DNA of 6,801 nt from Gammaproteobacteria bacterium (lineage in GTDB: Bacteria; Pseudomonadota; Gammaproteobacteria; Steroidobacterales; Steroidobacteraceae). The notes under the pieces were generated by a model that saw only the letters and a program-made list of their open reading frames with translations, had not been told where the DNA came from and searched no databases. Of the stretch, positions 1 to 5,991 are shown one piece after another. Made by a program: the position numbers and the translations under genes. The DNA is taken from the NCBI GenBank assembly GCA_003156695.1, contig PMHN01000189.1, forward strand, positions 2,045-8,845. The letters run 5' to 3'. Position 1 is the first letter of the stretch. Every line of letters begins with the position of its first letter.

Positions 1-43
1 CTGCTGCGATCGCGCGGGAGCGTACGAATACTCGATTGCTCAT
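1..43 (-). CDS. 5' end of an unidentified gene running off the left edge
   Basis: Read on the minus strand, an ATG at 43-41 opens a frame that stays open to the window edge and begins MSNRVFVRSRAIAA. An ideal SD site (AGGAGG, + strand CCTCCT at 52-57) lies 8 nt before the ATG, which is why a start is called on only 14 codons. The basic start followed by Ala/Ile could be the beginning of a signal peptide or membrane anchor, but that is a guess. No family can be assigned. The gene is transcribed away from everything else on the left side of the window, and the inverted repeat at 57-77 touches its SD. Confidence 0.6.
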   Translation of the reverse strand, partial: MSNRVFVRSRAIAA

Positions 44-56
44 GATGCCAGCCTCC

Positions 57-77
57 TGGTGAATTACGAATTCACCA
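57..77. promoter_or_regulatory. Inverted repeat (9-bp arms, 3-nt spacer) next to a ribosome binding site
   Basis: TGGTGAATT, spacer ACG, then AATTCACCA form a perfect 9+9 bp dyad. Read towards the minus-strand gene that starts at 43, the last base of the dyad is the first base of the AGGAGG SD site. It could be a repressor operator lying in the 5' leader, or an RNA hairpin that affects ribosome access. The AT-rich arms stand out from the GC-rich surroundings. It resembles an ArgR half-site (TGAAT...ATTCA), but the spacing is 5 rather than 4, so ArgR is not claimed. Confidence 0.5.
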
Positions 78-394
78 CCGGTTCGCTGCCGCAGCGCCCG
101 GAACCCGCCCGGGTCCCGACCAACGATCGCACTATTCTCGCCGGTCTCGTGTTGCTGATGTCGAATTCTACAGTAGTTTTGACCGCGAAAGCCCTTCACA
201 GGTTCGCCCGTTTGAGCGCTTTTCGAAGTTCACGCGAGGTGCTGATTCTGCGCGGTCGCATGTCGTGGCAATTACGTTCCGAATGTGGCGGCGTGTTTCG
301 CCGGATTTGATTCCGTGTCTCGATGTTTCGGGACTCTCCTGTCTTCCCCTGGTCACGTGACACGCGTTGACCGGAGCAGGGGTTCGGGACTTAG
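78..394. other. Intergenic stretch without an intact gene
   Basis: No frame on either strand here has a credible start with an SD site or a recognisable product. The right end may contain worn traces of the receiver domain of the response-regulator remnant that follows: a D-L-I-x-x-L-D-V pattern at about 304-327 (frame of 304), reminiscent of the phospho-acceptor strand, and T-R-V-D-R at 360-374 in another frame. These traces need several frameshifts and a deletion of roughly 25 codons, so they are suggestive only. A 10-bp palindrome, GTCACGTGAC, sits at 352-361. No convincing promoter pair was found for the gene at 43. Confidence 0.4.
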
Positions 395-602
395 CCCTTT
401 GGCACCCATGAGCTGGTGGCGCGTGTTCGCGCCCTACTGCGCCGGTCTGAGTACCTGGCACACGAGCCGCGCAGCAGACCCCGGTCCGTCTTGACCCTTT
501 TTGGACTGGCGGCTGGACTTGGTGGCGCGCCGCCTGCACTCGCTTGACGGCACCCGCATTCCGCTCACGGGTGGCGAGTTTGAACTTTGGTCGGGTTTAT
601 AA
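395..602 (+). pseudogene. Remnant of an OmpR/PhoB-family response regulator
   Basis: Reading from 395 gives PFGTHELVARVRALLRR, which matches the end of a receiver domain (the K-P-F motif, here without the Lys, then helix alpha-5), followed by a linker ending S-V-L-T-L-F near 499. A one-base shift around 498-504 continues as WRLDLVARRLHSLDGTRI and then PLTGGEFEL, the start of the Trans_reg_C winged-helix domain. A TAA stop at 600-602 cuts it off before the DNA recognition helix. There is no intact upstream receiver: a TAG at 392-394 and other stops precede it. Order and spacing are those of a real response regulator, so this is a decayed gene and not a chance match. It cannot encode a working regulator. 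No partner histidine kinase is in the window. The family call is from memory of the consensus; no alignment was run. Confidence 0.78.
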
Positions 603-603
603 T
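598..603 (+). promoter_or_regulatory. Possible -10 box for the membrane protein/ClC operon
   Basis: A perfect TATAAT lies 90 nt before the first start codon of the operon, at the very end of the response-regulator remnant. No good -35 hexamer is present at 16-18 nt spacing (TTGAAC at 580-585 is only 12 nt away) and there is no TG extension, so it is a weak promoter candidate resting on the -10 element alone. Confidence 0.3.
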
Positions 604-693
604 CCGCCGCGGCCAGAGGCCAAGCAGCTGATGACGGAACTTCGCAATTGGCGTTTCGGTCAAGTACTCACAGGGCGGACATGAACAGGTTTT

Positions 694-1050
694 ATGAAGC
701 TCTCTAGCCTGCTCATCTATTTCATGACCGGGGGCTTGTTTACTGCGGTCATCGTGGTGCTGGAGGAGAGTGGTCAGCGGACCCTATCCGGATTGGCCAC
801 GCTAATTCCCGTTTTCACGCTCGTCGCATATTTCTTTATAGGCCAAAGTGCGGGAAACATCGCGGTCAGTCAGCACGCGAAGTGGGTGTTGGCTGGCACT
901 CTCGTGACTTGGGTGCCTTACATGCTTGCGATTGCGTACCTCGCGCCGAAGATTGGTTCCCAAAAAGCCATTCTTGCGGGGCTGGCAATATTCTTCGTCT
1001 TGGCGCTCGCATACGTCGCGATCGCAAACCGTCTGAGACTGTTTCAATGA
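694..1050 (+). CDS. GlpM/DUF3147-like small inner-membrane protein
   Basis: A 118-residue, almost entirely hydrophobic protein with about four membrane helices (roughly residues 5-24, 30-50, 63-83 and 90-111) and a short Arg-rich C-terminus. The segment L-A-T-L-I-P-V-F-T-L-V-A-Y-F-F-I-G-Q resembles the second helix of GlpM/DUF3147 proteins (LVPLFPTFALIAHYIVG type), and length and topology fit that family. GlpM was described in Pseudomonas in connection with glycerol metabolism and alginate; its biochemical role is not established. The SD is poor (AGG only 4 nt before the ATG). A nine-codon frame, ATG at 681 to TAG at 707 (MNRFYEAL), with a GGGCGG upstream overlaps the start and might act as a leader, but may be chance. 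The ClC gene follows after 28 nt, so the two are probably co-transcribed. Its GC content looks lower than that of the genes to the right. Confidence 0.65.
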   Translation: MKLSSLLIYFMTGGLFTAVIVVLEESGQRTLSGLATLIPVFTLVAYFFIGQSAGNIAVSQHAKWVLAGTLVTWVPYMLAIAYLAPKIGSQKAILAGLAIFFVLALAYVAIANRLRLFQ

Positions 1051-1078
1051 CCGTCAGCGCGGGTTCTGCCGGAGGCGG

Positions 1079-2477
1079 ATGGCACGCACCTACTCGGTGG
1101 CCGAATTTGCGGCGTTGCGCATGAATCGTTCAATCGGAATGAAGGACTTTGATGCGTCGCAAGAAGGCCCTGACAAAATCCCGGCGACCCTCACGCGCCC
1201 CGGTGCCGGGAGATTCTGGCTCGCAGTGCTGCTGACGGGTATTGGGGCCGGCATCAGCGCGGCAGTTCTGACGCGGCTGCTGCAACTCGTCCAACATCTG
1301 GTGTGGCCAGGTCCGGACCTACTTGACGCTGCGGCGAGTGCAGGAGCTTTGCGGCATATCGTTGTTTTGTTGGGGGCCGGTCTTCTGACGAGTGCAGGCC
1401 AACTCATTCTTCACCGTCTCACGGGCGGCAACGGCATTGACATTACTGAGGCGATATCGCGCTTCGCCGGGCGGTTGCCGGCGGTACGTACCCTTGGCAG
1501 TGCGGTGCTGTCGGTACTCCTCGTCGGCATGGGGGCTTCGCTCGGGCGCGAAGGTGCGCCCAAGCAAGCCGGGGCGGTGATCGCGAATGCCCTTTCGGAC
1601 AGGGCACGCCTGTCTGACGAGCAGCGAAAGCTGCTGGTTGCGTGTGGCGCCGGGGCAGGCATGGCGGCAGCCTATGGTGTCCCCCTCGGAGGTGCGCTGT
1701 TCGCTGTCGAGGTGCTTCGCGGAGTGCTGGCGCTACGCCTGGTACTGCCGGCACTACTTGCCTCCGCCACCGCCACGGCGGTTTCCTGGCTCGCGCTACC
1801 CAACGCCCCCACCTACGTGATTCCCGCTTACACCACCTCCGTCCATTGTCGTCTGGGCGGTACTGGTGGGGCCCGTCGCGGGTCTTGTCTCAGTGGGTTA
1901 CGTGTTGATGATTGCCTGGGCCGACCGTAATAAGCCAAAGGGCTGGCGGCGACTGATCGCGCCGATATTGGCGCTTGGATTGCTCGGCATCGTTTCGATT
2001 GAATTTCCGCAGGTGTTGGGTAACGGCAAGGATATCGCCCAGTTGGCGTTTACGAACCAGGTTGCGCCCCTGCTGCTGTTGACCCTTCTTTTCCTCAAAC
2101 CTGCGGCGACCGCCATGTGTTTGGGCAGCGGCGTTCCAGGTGGACTATTCACCCCGTCGCTGGCCTTGGGTGCATTGCTCGGGGGCGTTTTGGGGCATGT
2201 CTGGGGATGGCTTTGGCCGGGCGTGCCGCCGGGCCTGTTCGCTGTGGTCGGCGCGGCAGCGGTATTGGCAGCCACTACCCATGGACCCGTTTCGGCGGTG
2301 CTGCTCACGGTGGAGCTGACCGGCCGAGACCGGTCTTTTATTTTGCCGCTACTGTTGGCGGTCGTTACCGCCACCGTAGTTGCGCGCACACTGGATCGCC
2401 GTTCAATCTATGACGCGCGCTTCAGTGAAAAAGAAGTGAAGAACCTGCAGCAGGCGCGAGCGCCATCGCCGTCCTAA
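1079..2477 (+). pseudogene. ClC-family chloride channel/antiporter, split by a frameshift
   Basis: Two frames together give about 465 residues, the normal ClC length. The first runs from ATG 1079 (GGAGG at 1071-1075, only 3 nt away; ATG 1121 or 1139 are alternatives) and carries helix B, the first anion-site loop G-N-G-I-D (residues 117-121), the GASLGREGAPKQAG motif with gating Glu158, and VPLGGALFAVE (201-211). After Tyr251 the match continues only in the next frame: P-P-S-I-V-V-W-A-V-L from 1836, then GSGVPGGLFTPSLALGALLG, PVSAVLLTVELTG and a C-terminal S-I-Y-D holding the expected central Tyr. Skipping one base within 1831-1841 restores the frame, so a one-base insertion (or two-base loss) is inferred. 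No slippery heptamer is visible. It is either a recent pseudogene or a sequencing error, since the rest is well preserved. If functional, it would move chloride or a related anion across the inner membrane. Confidence 0.88.
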
Positions 2478-2582
2478 ACGCGCCCAGGGGCTGCTGCGAA
2501 AACTTGATCGATCGAATCCCGGGTATCGGGAATAGCCGCGCTTAGGTCACGTCGCCGTCACCAGTGAATTTGGAAAATTGGA

Positions 2583-2602
2583 CCGCAAGAATCGGATTGC
2601 GG
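2583..2602. repeat. Hairpin in the gap after the ClC gene
   Basis: CCGCAA and TTGCGG (6-bp arms, 8-nt loop) form a hairpin 106 nt downstream of the ClC stop. No T-run follows, so it is not a standard intrinsic terminator. A weaker TCCCG/CGGGA pair lies at about 2517-2531, and a 10-bp palindrome GCCGGCCGGC at 2626-2635. The gap 2478-2655 shows no gene and no clear promoter. Confidence 0.25.
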
Positions 2603-2655
2603 CAGTAGCGTGACGGGGATAGTGTGCCGGCCGGCTTTGAAATCTGGGGTTGGTC

Positions 2656-3123
2656 ATGAGTTTTCGCATAACCGGACTTGCCGCTGAGCCCTTTCGACAT
2701 CTGTATGGTCTCAGCGACCAGGAGCTGGCGCTCCAGGGGGTCAAGAGGTACATAGCCGACAAGAGGCCTGGCTTTCCAGACCGCATCGAAATGCGGGACG
2801 CTTCGGTCGGTGAGAAACTCCTGCTACTCAATCACGTCTGCCAGCCAGCCAACACCCCCTATCGGGCCAGCCATGCCATTTTCGTGAGAGAAGGCGCAGA
2901 AGATGCCTACGACCGGGTGGGCGAAGTCCCAGAGGTCATGCGCACGCGCCTGCTGTCCCTGCGCGCCTATGATGCCGAGGGCATGATGCTCGATGCCGAT
3001 GTGGTCGATGGGAAGGACATCGAATCAGTCATTTTGCGATTTTTCGTATCCCCTCATGTTGCATACATTCACGCTCACAATGCCAAGCGCGGATGCTATT
3101 CGGGCCGAATAGACCGCGCCTAA
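2656..3123 (+). CDS. DUF1203 family protein
   Basis: A 155-residue soluble protein with the hallmarks of DUF1203 along its whole length: an M-S-F-R-I start and a G-L-S-D motif near residue 18, R-Y-x-A-D and P-G-F-P (31-41), L-L-L-N-H plus PANTPYRASHAIFVREGA (57-81), RLLSLRAYDAEGMMLDADVV (98-117) and VAYIHAHNAKRGCYSGRID (135-153). Length is normal for the family and the gene looks intact. ATG 2656 is chosen because homologues begin M-S-F-R-I and GGGG at 2646-2649 is 6 nt upstream; a TTG two codons earlier is less likely. No signal peptide or membrane segment is present, so it is probably cytoplasmic. The family has no established function; the conserved His, Asn, Arg and Cys residues near the C-terminus could form an active or binding site, which is only inference. 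It appears monocistronic. Confidence 0.85.
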   Translation: MSFRITGLAAEPFRHLYGLSDQELALQGVKRYIADKRPGFPDRIEMRDASVGEKLLLLNHVCQPANTPYRASHAIFVREGAEDAYDRVGEVPEVMRTRLLSLRAYDAEGMMLDADVVDGKDIESVILRFFVSPHVAYIHAHNAKRGCYSGRIDRA

Positions 3124-3254
3124 GGTCGCAGTTCCCGACAAAGCGGTCGTTCGTGAATGCGCGGAGTGGGTCAAGCGCTGCCGTGGAGCGAGTCCCTCCA
3201 ACGTGGCAAATCCTGCCCCTGCGACCTGGTATCGAGCGCAGCGGTCTCGGGAAT

Positions 3255-3276
3255 AACGCAACGGTACCGTTGCGTT
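3255..3276. promoter_or_regulatory. 22-bp perfect palindrome, candidate TetR-type operator
   Basis: AACGCAACGGT is followed directly by its reverse complement ACCGTTGCGTT. Length, full symmetry and the outer AACG/CGTT are typical of TetR-family operators. It lies 63 nt before the start of the exported protein gene, which overlaps a TetR-family regulator gene. TTGCGT at 3270-3275 could act as a weak -35 with TACCGT at 3293-3298 (17-nt spacing), which would place the operator across the promoter. No T-run follows, so a terminator is unlikely. Confidence 0.65.
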
Positions 3277-3304
3277 TCTGCGGAAGGGCGAGTACCGTCC
3301 GCGG

Positions 3305-3321
3305 GTGCGTCGGTCACGCAC
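3305..3321. repeat. Hairpin just before an SD site
   Basis: GTGCGT, loop CGGTC, ACGCAC form a 6-bp stem ending 4 nt before the SD of the exported protein gene. In the mRNA it could influence translation or stability, or be a secondary protein-binding dyad. The stem is short and may be chance in GC-rich DNA. Confidence 0.3.
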
Positions 3322-3325
3322 GGTC

Positions 3326-3333
3326 AGGAGGAG
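3326..3333 (+). promoter_or_regulatory. Strong ribosome binding site
   Basis: AGGAGGAG lies 6 nt before ATG 3340. It fixes the start of the exported protein at 3340 and excludes a longer frame that is open from about 3157. It is the best SD on the + strand in this window, suggesting high expression when transcribed. Confidence 0.85.
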
Positions 3334-3339
3334 AACGCC

Positions 3340-3810
3340 ATGCCCGCACTCAAGCAGACGGTTCTTGCCGCGGCCGCCACCGCCGCGCTCCTGTGTCTAC
3401 CGATTACACCAGCCGCTGCCGCCGGCCCTTTGCTCTTCGCCCCATGGGTATTGGGGCACGTCATCGGTGCCGGGATGAGGCTTGCCACCCTGCCCCTGGC
3501 CGTGGCTTCGTCAGCGGCCTCGGTGGGGCAACCACGAGCGCCATACCCACCGACCCCCGGTTACTACGGGGGCCCGCCCGGCTACTACGCGCCGCCCAAC
3601 TATTACGCACGGCCCCCGGTGAATTACGGGCCCCCAGGGTATTACCCTGCGCCGCAGGCTCAATACCGGCCCGCGCGCGCCTATGCTCCCCCGATGCCGC
3701 GGTTCTACGCGCCGACACGTGGTTACTATGCACCGCGCGCGTCGTACTCTGGCTCCCATGGTGCCCAAGCCTTCTATCGATCGGGCGGTTCCGCCTATCG
3801 GCGCCGGTAA
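3340..3810 (+). CDS. Exported Pro/Tyr/Gly-rich low-complexity protein
   Basis: The product has 156 residues. Residues 1-28 are a clear Sec signal peptide: Lys5, a hydrophobic Ala/Leu core, and a P-A-A-A-A end with likely cleavage before G-P-L-L. A short hydrophobic stretch (about 30-60) follows. From about residue 67 on, the protein is almost all Pro, Tyr, Gly, Ala and Arg, with repeated P-G-Y-Y / P-P-x-Y-Y units and a basic end (Y-R-R-R). There are 18 tyrosines in the last 92 residues and none before residue 69. No Cys occurs after the signal peptide, so it is not a lipoprotein. The tail is expected to be disordered. A periplasmic, surface or cell-wall-associated role is plausible, but I do not recognise a named family. 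The TetR-type regulator gene overlaps its 3' end and a perfect palindrome lies upstream, so it is probably repressed by that regulator. Confidence 0.8.
   Translation: MPALKQTVLAAAATAALLCLPITPAAAAGPLLFAPWVLGHVIGAGMRLATLPLAVASSAASVGQPRAPYPPTPGYYGGPPGYYAPPNYYARPPVNYGPPGYYPAPQAQYRPARAYAPPMPRFYAPTRGYYAPRASYSGSHGAQAFYRSGGSAYRRR
3541..3729 (+). repeat. Imperfect tandem Tyr-Tyr/Pro-Pro coding repeat
   Basis: Residues 68-130 of the exported protein consist of irregular units of about 6-10 residues centred on Tyr-Tyr and Pro-Pro (P-G-Y-Y, P-P-G-Y-Y, P-P-N-Y-Y, P-P-G-Y-Y, R-G-Y-Y). At DNA level TACTAC or TATTAC alternates with proline codons. Units differ in codon use and length, so it is an aged repeat and not a recent exact duplication. 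Confidence 0.7.
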
Positions 3811-4492
3811 GAATCGGCGCCGCTCGCCGACTCGTAAGACACGTCATGGCGGAAGGCCATCGCAGGCTGCCGCCCTGGAGCTGCGCGATCGGATCTTAGA
3901 GGTCGCCACCGAGCTGTTCCTGACGGAGGGCTACGGGTCGACATCCATCGAAGCGGTGGCCGGGCGCGCTCGCATCTCGAAGCGTACGTTCTATCACCGC
4001 TTCGACGACAAGGCGGCGCTGTTCGCCGCGGTCGTCCATCGAATCATCGAGCAGATCCGTCCGCCTCCCGGAGTGCCCCTCCTTGAGGGCGCGACGTTGC
4101 AGGAGATCCTGCGTCGGCTCGCCGGATTCATCCTGCGCGCCGCGCTTTCCCCTCAGGCTATCGCGCTGCACCGCCTCGTTACGGCCGAGGCAGCGCGCTT
4201 TCCCAATCTGGTTCGTGCGGTCTATGACGAGGGCTGGGCTCAGGAGGCGACGACGCTGATTGGCGATCTGCTCGCGCGTGAACTGCCAGATACACGGCTG
4301 ACGGTCGAGCTTCGAAGCTTTGCGGCCGCGCAGTTTCTGCATATGGTCGTTGCCCAGCCGCAGCGTCGCACCATGGGTGTGGGCGTACCCATGACGCCGG
4401 GCGAAATCGACGCGTGGGCTGACAACGCGGTCAACCTGTTTCTCAACGGCTGTCGAGGATTGTCCGGCGCGTCTTCGCGTCGCAGACGATGA
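3758..4492 (+). CDS. TetR-family transcriptional regulator (AefR-like C-terminus)
   Basis: A 244-residue one-component regulator if started at ATG 3758. The TetR_N DNA-binding domain spans about residues 40-92 (R-D-R-I-L-E-V-A-T-E-L-F), with the helix-turn-helix S-T-S-I-E-A-V-A-G-R-A-R-I-S-K-R-T-F-Y-H-R-F at 61-82. The C-terminal ligand domain contains LHRLVTAEAARFPNL and ends N-A-V-N-L-F-L-N-G, like the AefR-type TetR_C group. The start is uncertain. ATG 3758 has no SD and overlaps the upstream gene by 53 nt; ATG 3683 is also open, and no good start exists between the upstream stop and the domain. About 39 residues, rich in Arg/Lys (N-R-R-R, T-R-K-T-R-H-G-G-R-P-S), precede the domain. The overlap suggests translational coupling to the exported protein, and the palindrome at 3255 is its likely operator. 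The ligand is unknown. Confidence 0.88.
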   Translation: MVPKPSIDRAVPPIGAGKNRRRSPTRKTRHGGRPSQAAALELRDRILEVATELFLTEGYGSTSIEAVAGRARISKRTFYHRFDDKAALFAAVVHRIIEQIRPPPGVPLLEGATLQEILRRLAGFILRAALSPQAIALHRLVTAEAARFPNLVRAVYDEGWAQEATTLIGDLLARELPDTRLTVELRSFAAAQFLHMVVAQPQRRTMGVGVPMTPGEIDAWADNAVNLFLNGCRGLSGASSRRRR

Positions 4493-4536
4493 TTTGCTAC
4501 TGAACGCCGGGCCTCCTGGCTCCGACACGCGGTTTT

Positions 4537-5991
4537 TCAGCCCGTGCCGCCAACCGTCAGCGCATCGATGCGCAGCGTCGGCTGGCCGACACCGACCGGG
4601 ATGCTCTGGCCCTCTTTGCCGCAGGTGCCGATGCCCTCGTCGAGCTTCAGGTCATTGCCCACCATGGAGACACGCGTCAGCACGTCCGGACCATTGCCGA
4701 TGAGCGTCGCACCCTTGAGCGGTGCGCCGATGCGGCCGTTCTCGATGGCGTAGGCCTCGCTCGCCGAGAACACGAATTTCCCCGAGGTGATGTCCACCTG
4801 GCCGCCGCCGAAGTTGACGGCGTAGATCCCGCGCTCCACCGAGCGGATGATCTCTTCGGGTGCGTGCGGACCGGGGCGCATGTAGGTGTTGGTCATACGC
4901 GGCAGCGTCATGTGCGCGAACGACTCGCGTCGCCCGTTGCCGGTCGGCGCCACGCCCATGAGGCGCGCATTCAGCCGATCCTGCATGTAGCCGCGCAGCA
5001 CGCCGTTTTCGATGAGCGTGGTGCACTGGGTCGGGATACCTTCGTCATCAATGTTGAGCGAACCGCGGCGGCGCGCGAGCGTGCCATCGTCCACCACCGT
5101 GCATTCCGGCGCCGCCACCCGCTCACCGATGCGGTTGGCGAATGCGGAGGTGCCCTTGCGGTTGAAATCCCCCTCGAGCCCGTGGCCGATCGCCTCGTGC
5201 AGCAGGATTCCCGGCCACCCCGGCCCCAGCACCACCGTCATGGTGCCGGCGGGCGCCGGCAGCGCCTCGAGATTCACCAGCGCCTGGCGCGCGGCCTCGC
5301 GCGCCAGCGCGAGCGGCCGGTCGCCCGCCACGAGTTCACTCAGGGTGTAGCGTCCGCCCGCCCCCGCGTAGCCCTGCTCGCGCCGGCCGTTCTGCTCCAC
5401 GAGCACCGACACGCTCATGCGTACCAATGGGCGCACATCGGCGGCAAGCTGCCCGTCGCTGGTGGCAATCAGAACCACTTCATGCACCGCGACCACGCTC
5501 GCGGTGACATGTACGACGCGCGGATCGACGCGGCGCGCTTCCTTATCCACGCGCTCGAGCCAGGTGACTTTTTCCTGCGCTGCGAGCGATACGCCCGGGT
5601 CAACGGGCAGGTAGAGCTGATGGCCGGTCTGCGCGCGCCACGCCTGCACCCGGCGCTCACCGCCCTGCACGGCGATGGCGCGCGCGGCTCGCGAGGCTTC
5701 CTCGAGCGCCGGCGCCACGATCTCGTCGGAGTACGCGAAGCCGGTTTTCTCGCCGGCGAGCGCCCGCACGCCCACACCCTGTTCGATGCTGGCGGTGCCA
5801 TCCTTGACGATGCCGTCCTCGAGCGCCCAGGACTCCTGGTGCGTGAGCTGGAAGTACAGGTCGGCAAAGTCCACCGAGTGTGAGAGCACCTCGCCGAACA
5901 CGTGATCCAGGCCCCGCTCGTCCAGTCCACTCGGGTGCAGGATCAGGTCGCGCGCCAGCGCCAAGGGATCGTTGCCCGGCGTCTCACTCAT
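4537..5991 (-). CDS. tldD: TldD metalloprotease subunit
   Basis: The product has 484 residues, close to the usual TldD length of about 480. TldD with TldE/PmbA forms a zinc protease that degrades unfolded or small peptides; in E. coli it acts in microcin B17 maturation and CcdA turnover. The zinc site is visible: [11 protein letters not shown] (HExxxH, His265 and His270) and the C-terminal [13 protein letters not shown] (Cys457). Other family segments are DFADLYFQ near 41-48, [12 protein letters not shown] (311-322) and MTNTYMRPG (366-374). The gene is intact. ATG 5991 is chosen because it gives the family length and M-S-E-T-P start, although the frame is open upstream to 6132. It overlaps the nitrilase-like gene by 8 nt (ATGAGTGA) and has no strong SD, pointing to translational coupling. 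Its end faces the TetR gene with a 44-nt gap. TldE is not in this window. Confidence 0.96.
   Translation of the reverse strand: MSETPGNDPLALARDLILHPSGLDERGLDHVFGEVLSHSVDFADLYFQLTHQESWALEDGIVKDGTASIEQGVGVRALAGEKTGFAYSDEIVAPALEEASRAARAIAVQGGERRVQAWRAQTGHQLYLPVDPGVSLAAQEKVTWLERVDKEARRVDPRVVHVTASVVAVHEVVLIATSDGQLAADVRPLVRMSVSVLVEQNGRREQGYAGAGGRYTLSELVAGDRPLALAREAARQALVNLEALPAPAGTMTVVLGPGWPGILLHEAIGHGLEGDFNRKGTSAFANRIGERVAAPECTVVDDGTLARRRGSLNIDDEGIPTQCTTLIENGVLRGYMQDRLNARLMGVAPTGNGRRESFAHMTLPRMTNTYMRPGPHAPEEIIRSVERGIYAVNFGGGQVDITSGKFVFSASEAYAIENGRIGAPLKGATLIGNGPDVLTRVSMVGNDLKLDEGIGTCGKEGQSIPVGVGQPTLRIDALTVGGTG

Noticed and set aside
346..382. Long hairpin CCCCTG-GTCA / TGAC-(5-nt bulge)-CAGGGG
   Set aside because: It lies where worn receiver-domain coding traces may be, has an unpaired bulge, no T-run and no adjacent gene start. 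It is probably incidental.
598..684. Short open stretch (YNPPRPEAKQLMTEL...) ending at TGA 682
   Set aside because: No recognisable homology and no start with an SD site. It could be a scrap of the response-regulator locus but cannot be supported.
598..693. Possible fluoride riboswitch before the GlpM-like/ClC operon, because CTGATGAC occurs at 628-635
   Set aside because: Only this short core-like string matches. The expected opening GGCGATGG...CGCC pairing and the downstream pairing region are absent, so an 8-base match is treated as chance.
1866..2477. Separate gene for the second ClC half from GTG 1866
   Set aside because: There is no SD before the GTG, and the sequence is a direct continuation of the first half in the next frame. 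It is part of the frameshifted gene.
3093..3899. Open frame of 268 codons on the + strand overlapping three genes
   Set aside because: It has no SD at a sensible start and an Arg/Pro/Ala-rich sequence. It crosses the DUF1203 end, the exported protein and the TetR start in another frame, all of which are better supported.
4507..4537. Terminator between the converging TetR and tldD genes
   Set aside because: A 5-bp stem with one G-T pair (4509-4522) is followed by TTTTT only 10 nt later, overlapping the tldD stop codon. Too weak and badly spaced for an intrinsic terminator.
4864..5883. Long open frame of 339 codons on the + strand opposite tldD
   Set aside because: Its His/Arg-rich product with no recognisable motif is a shadow of the GC-rich tldD codons, and tldD itself is unmistakable.
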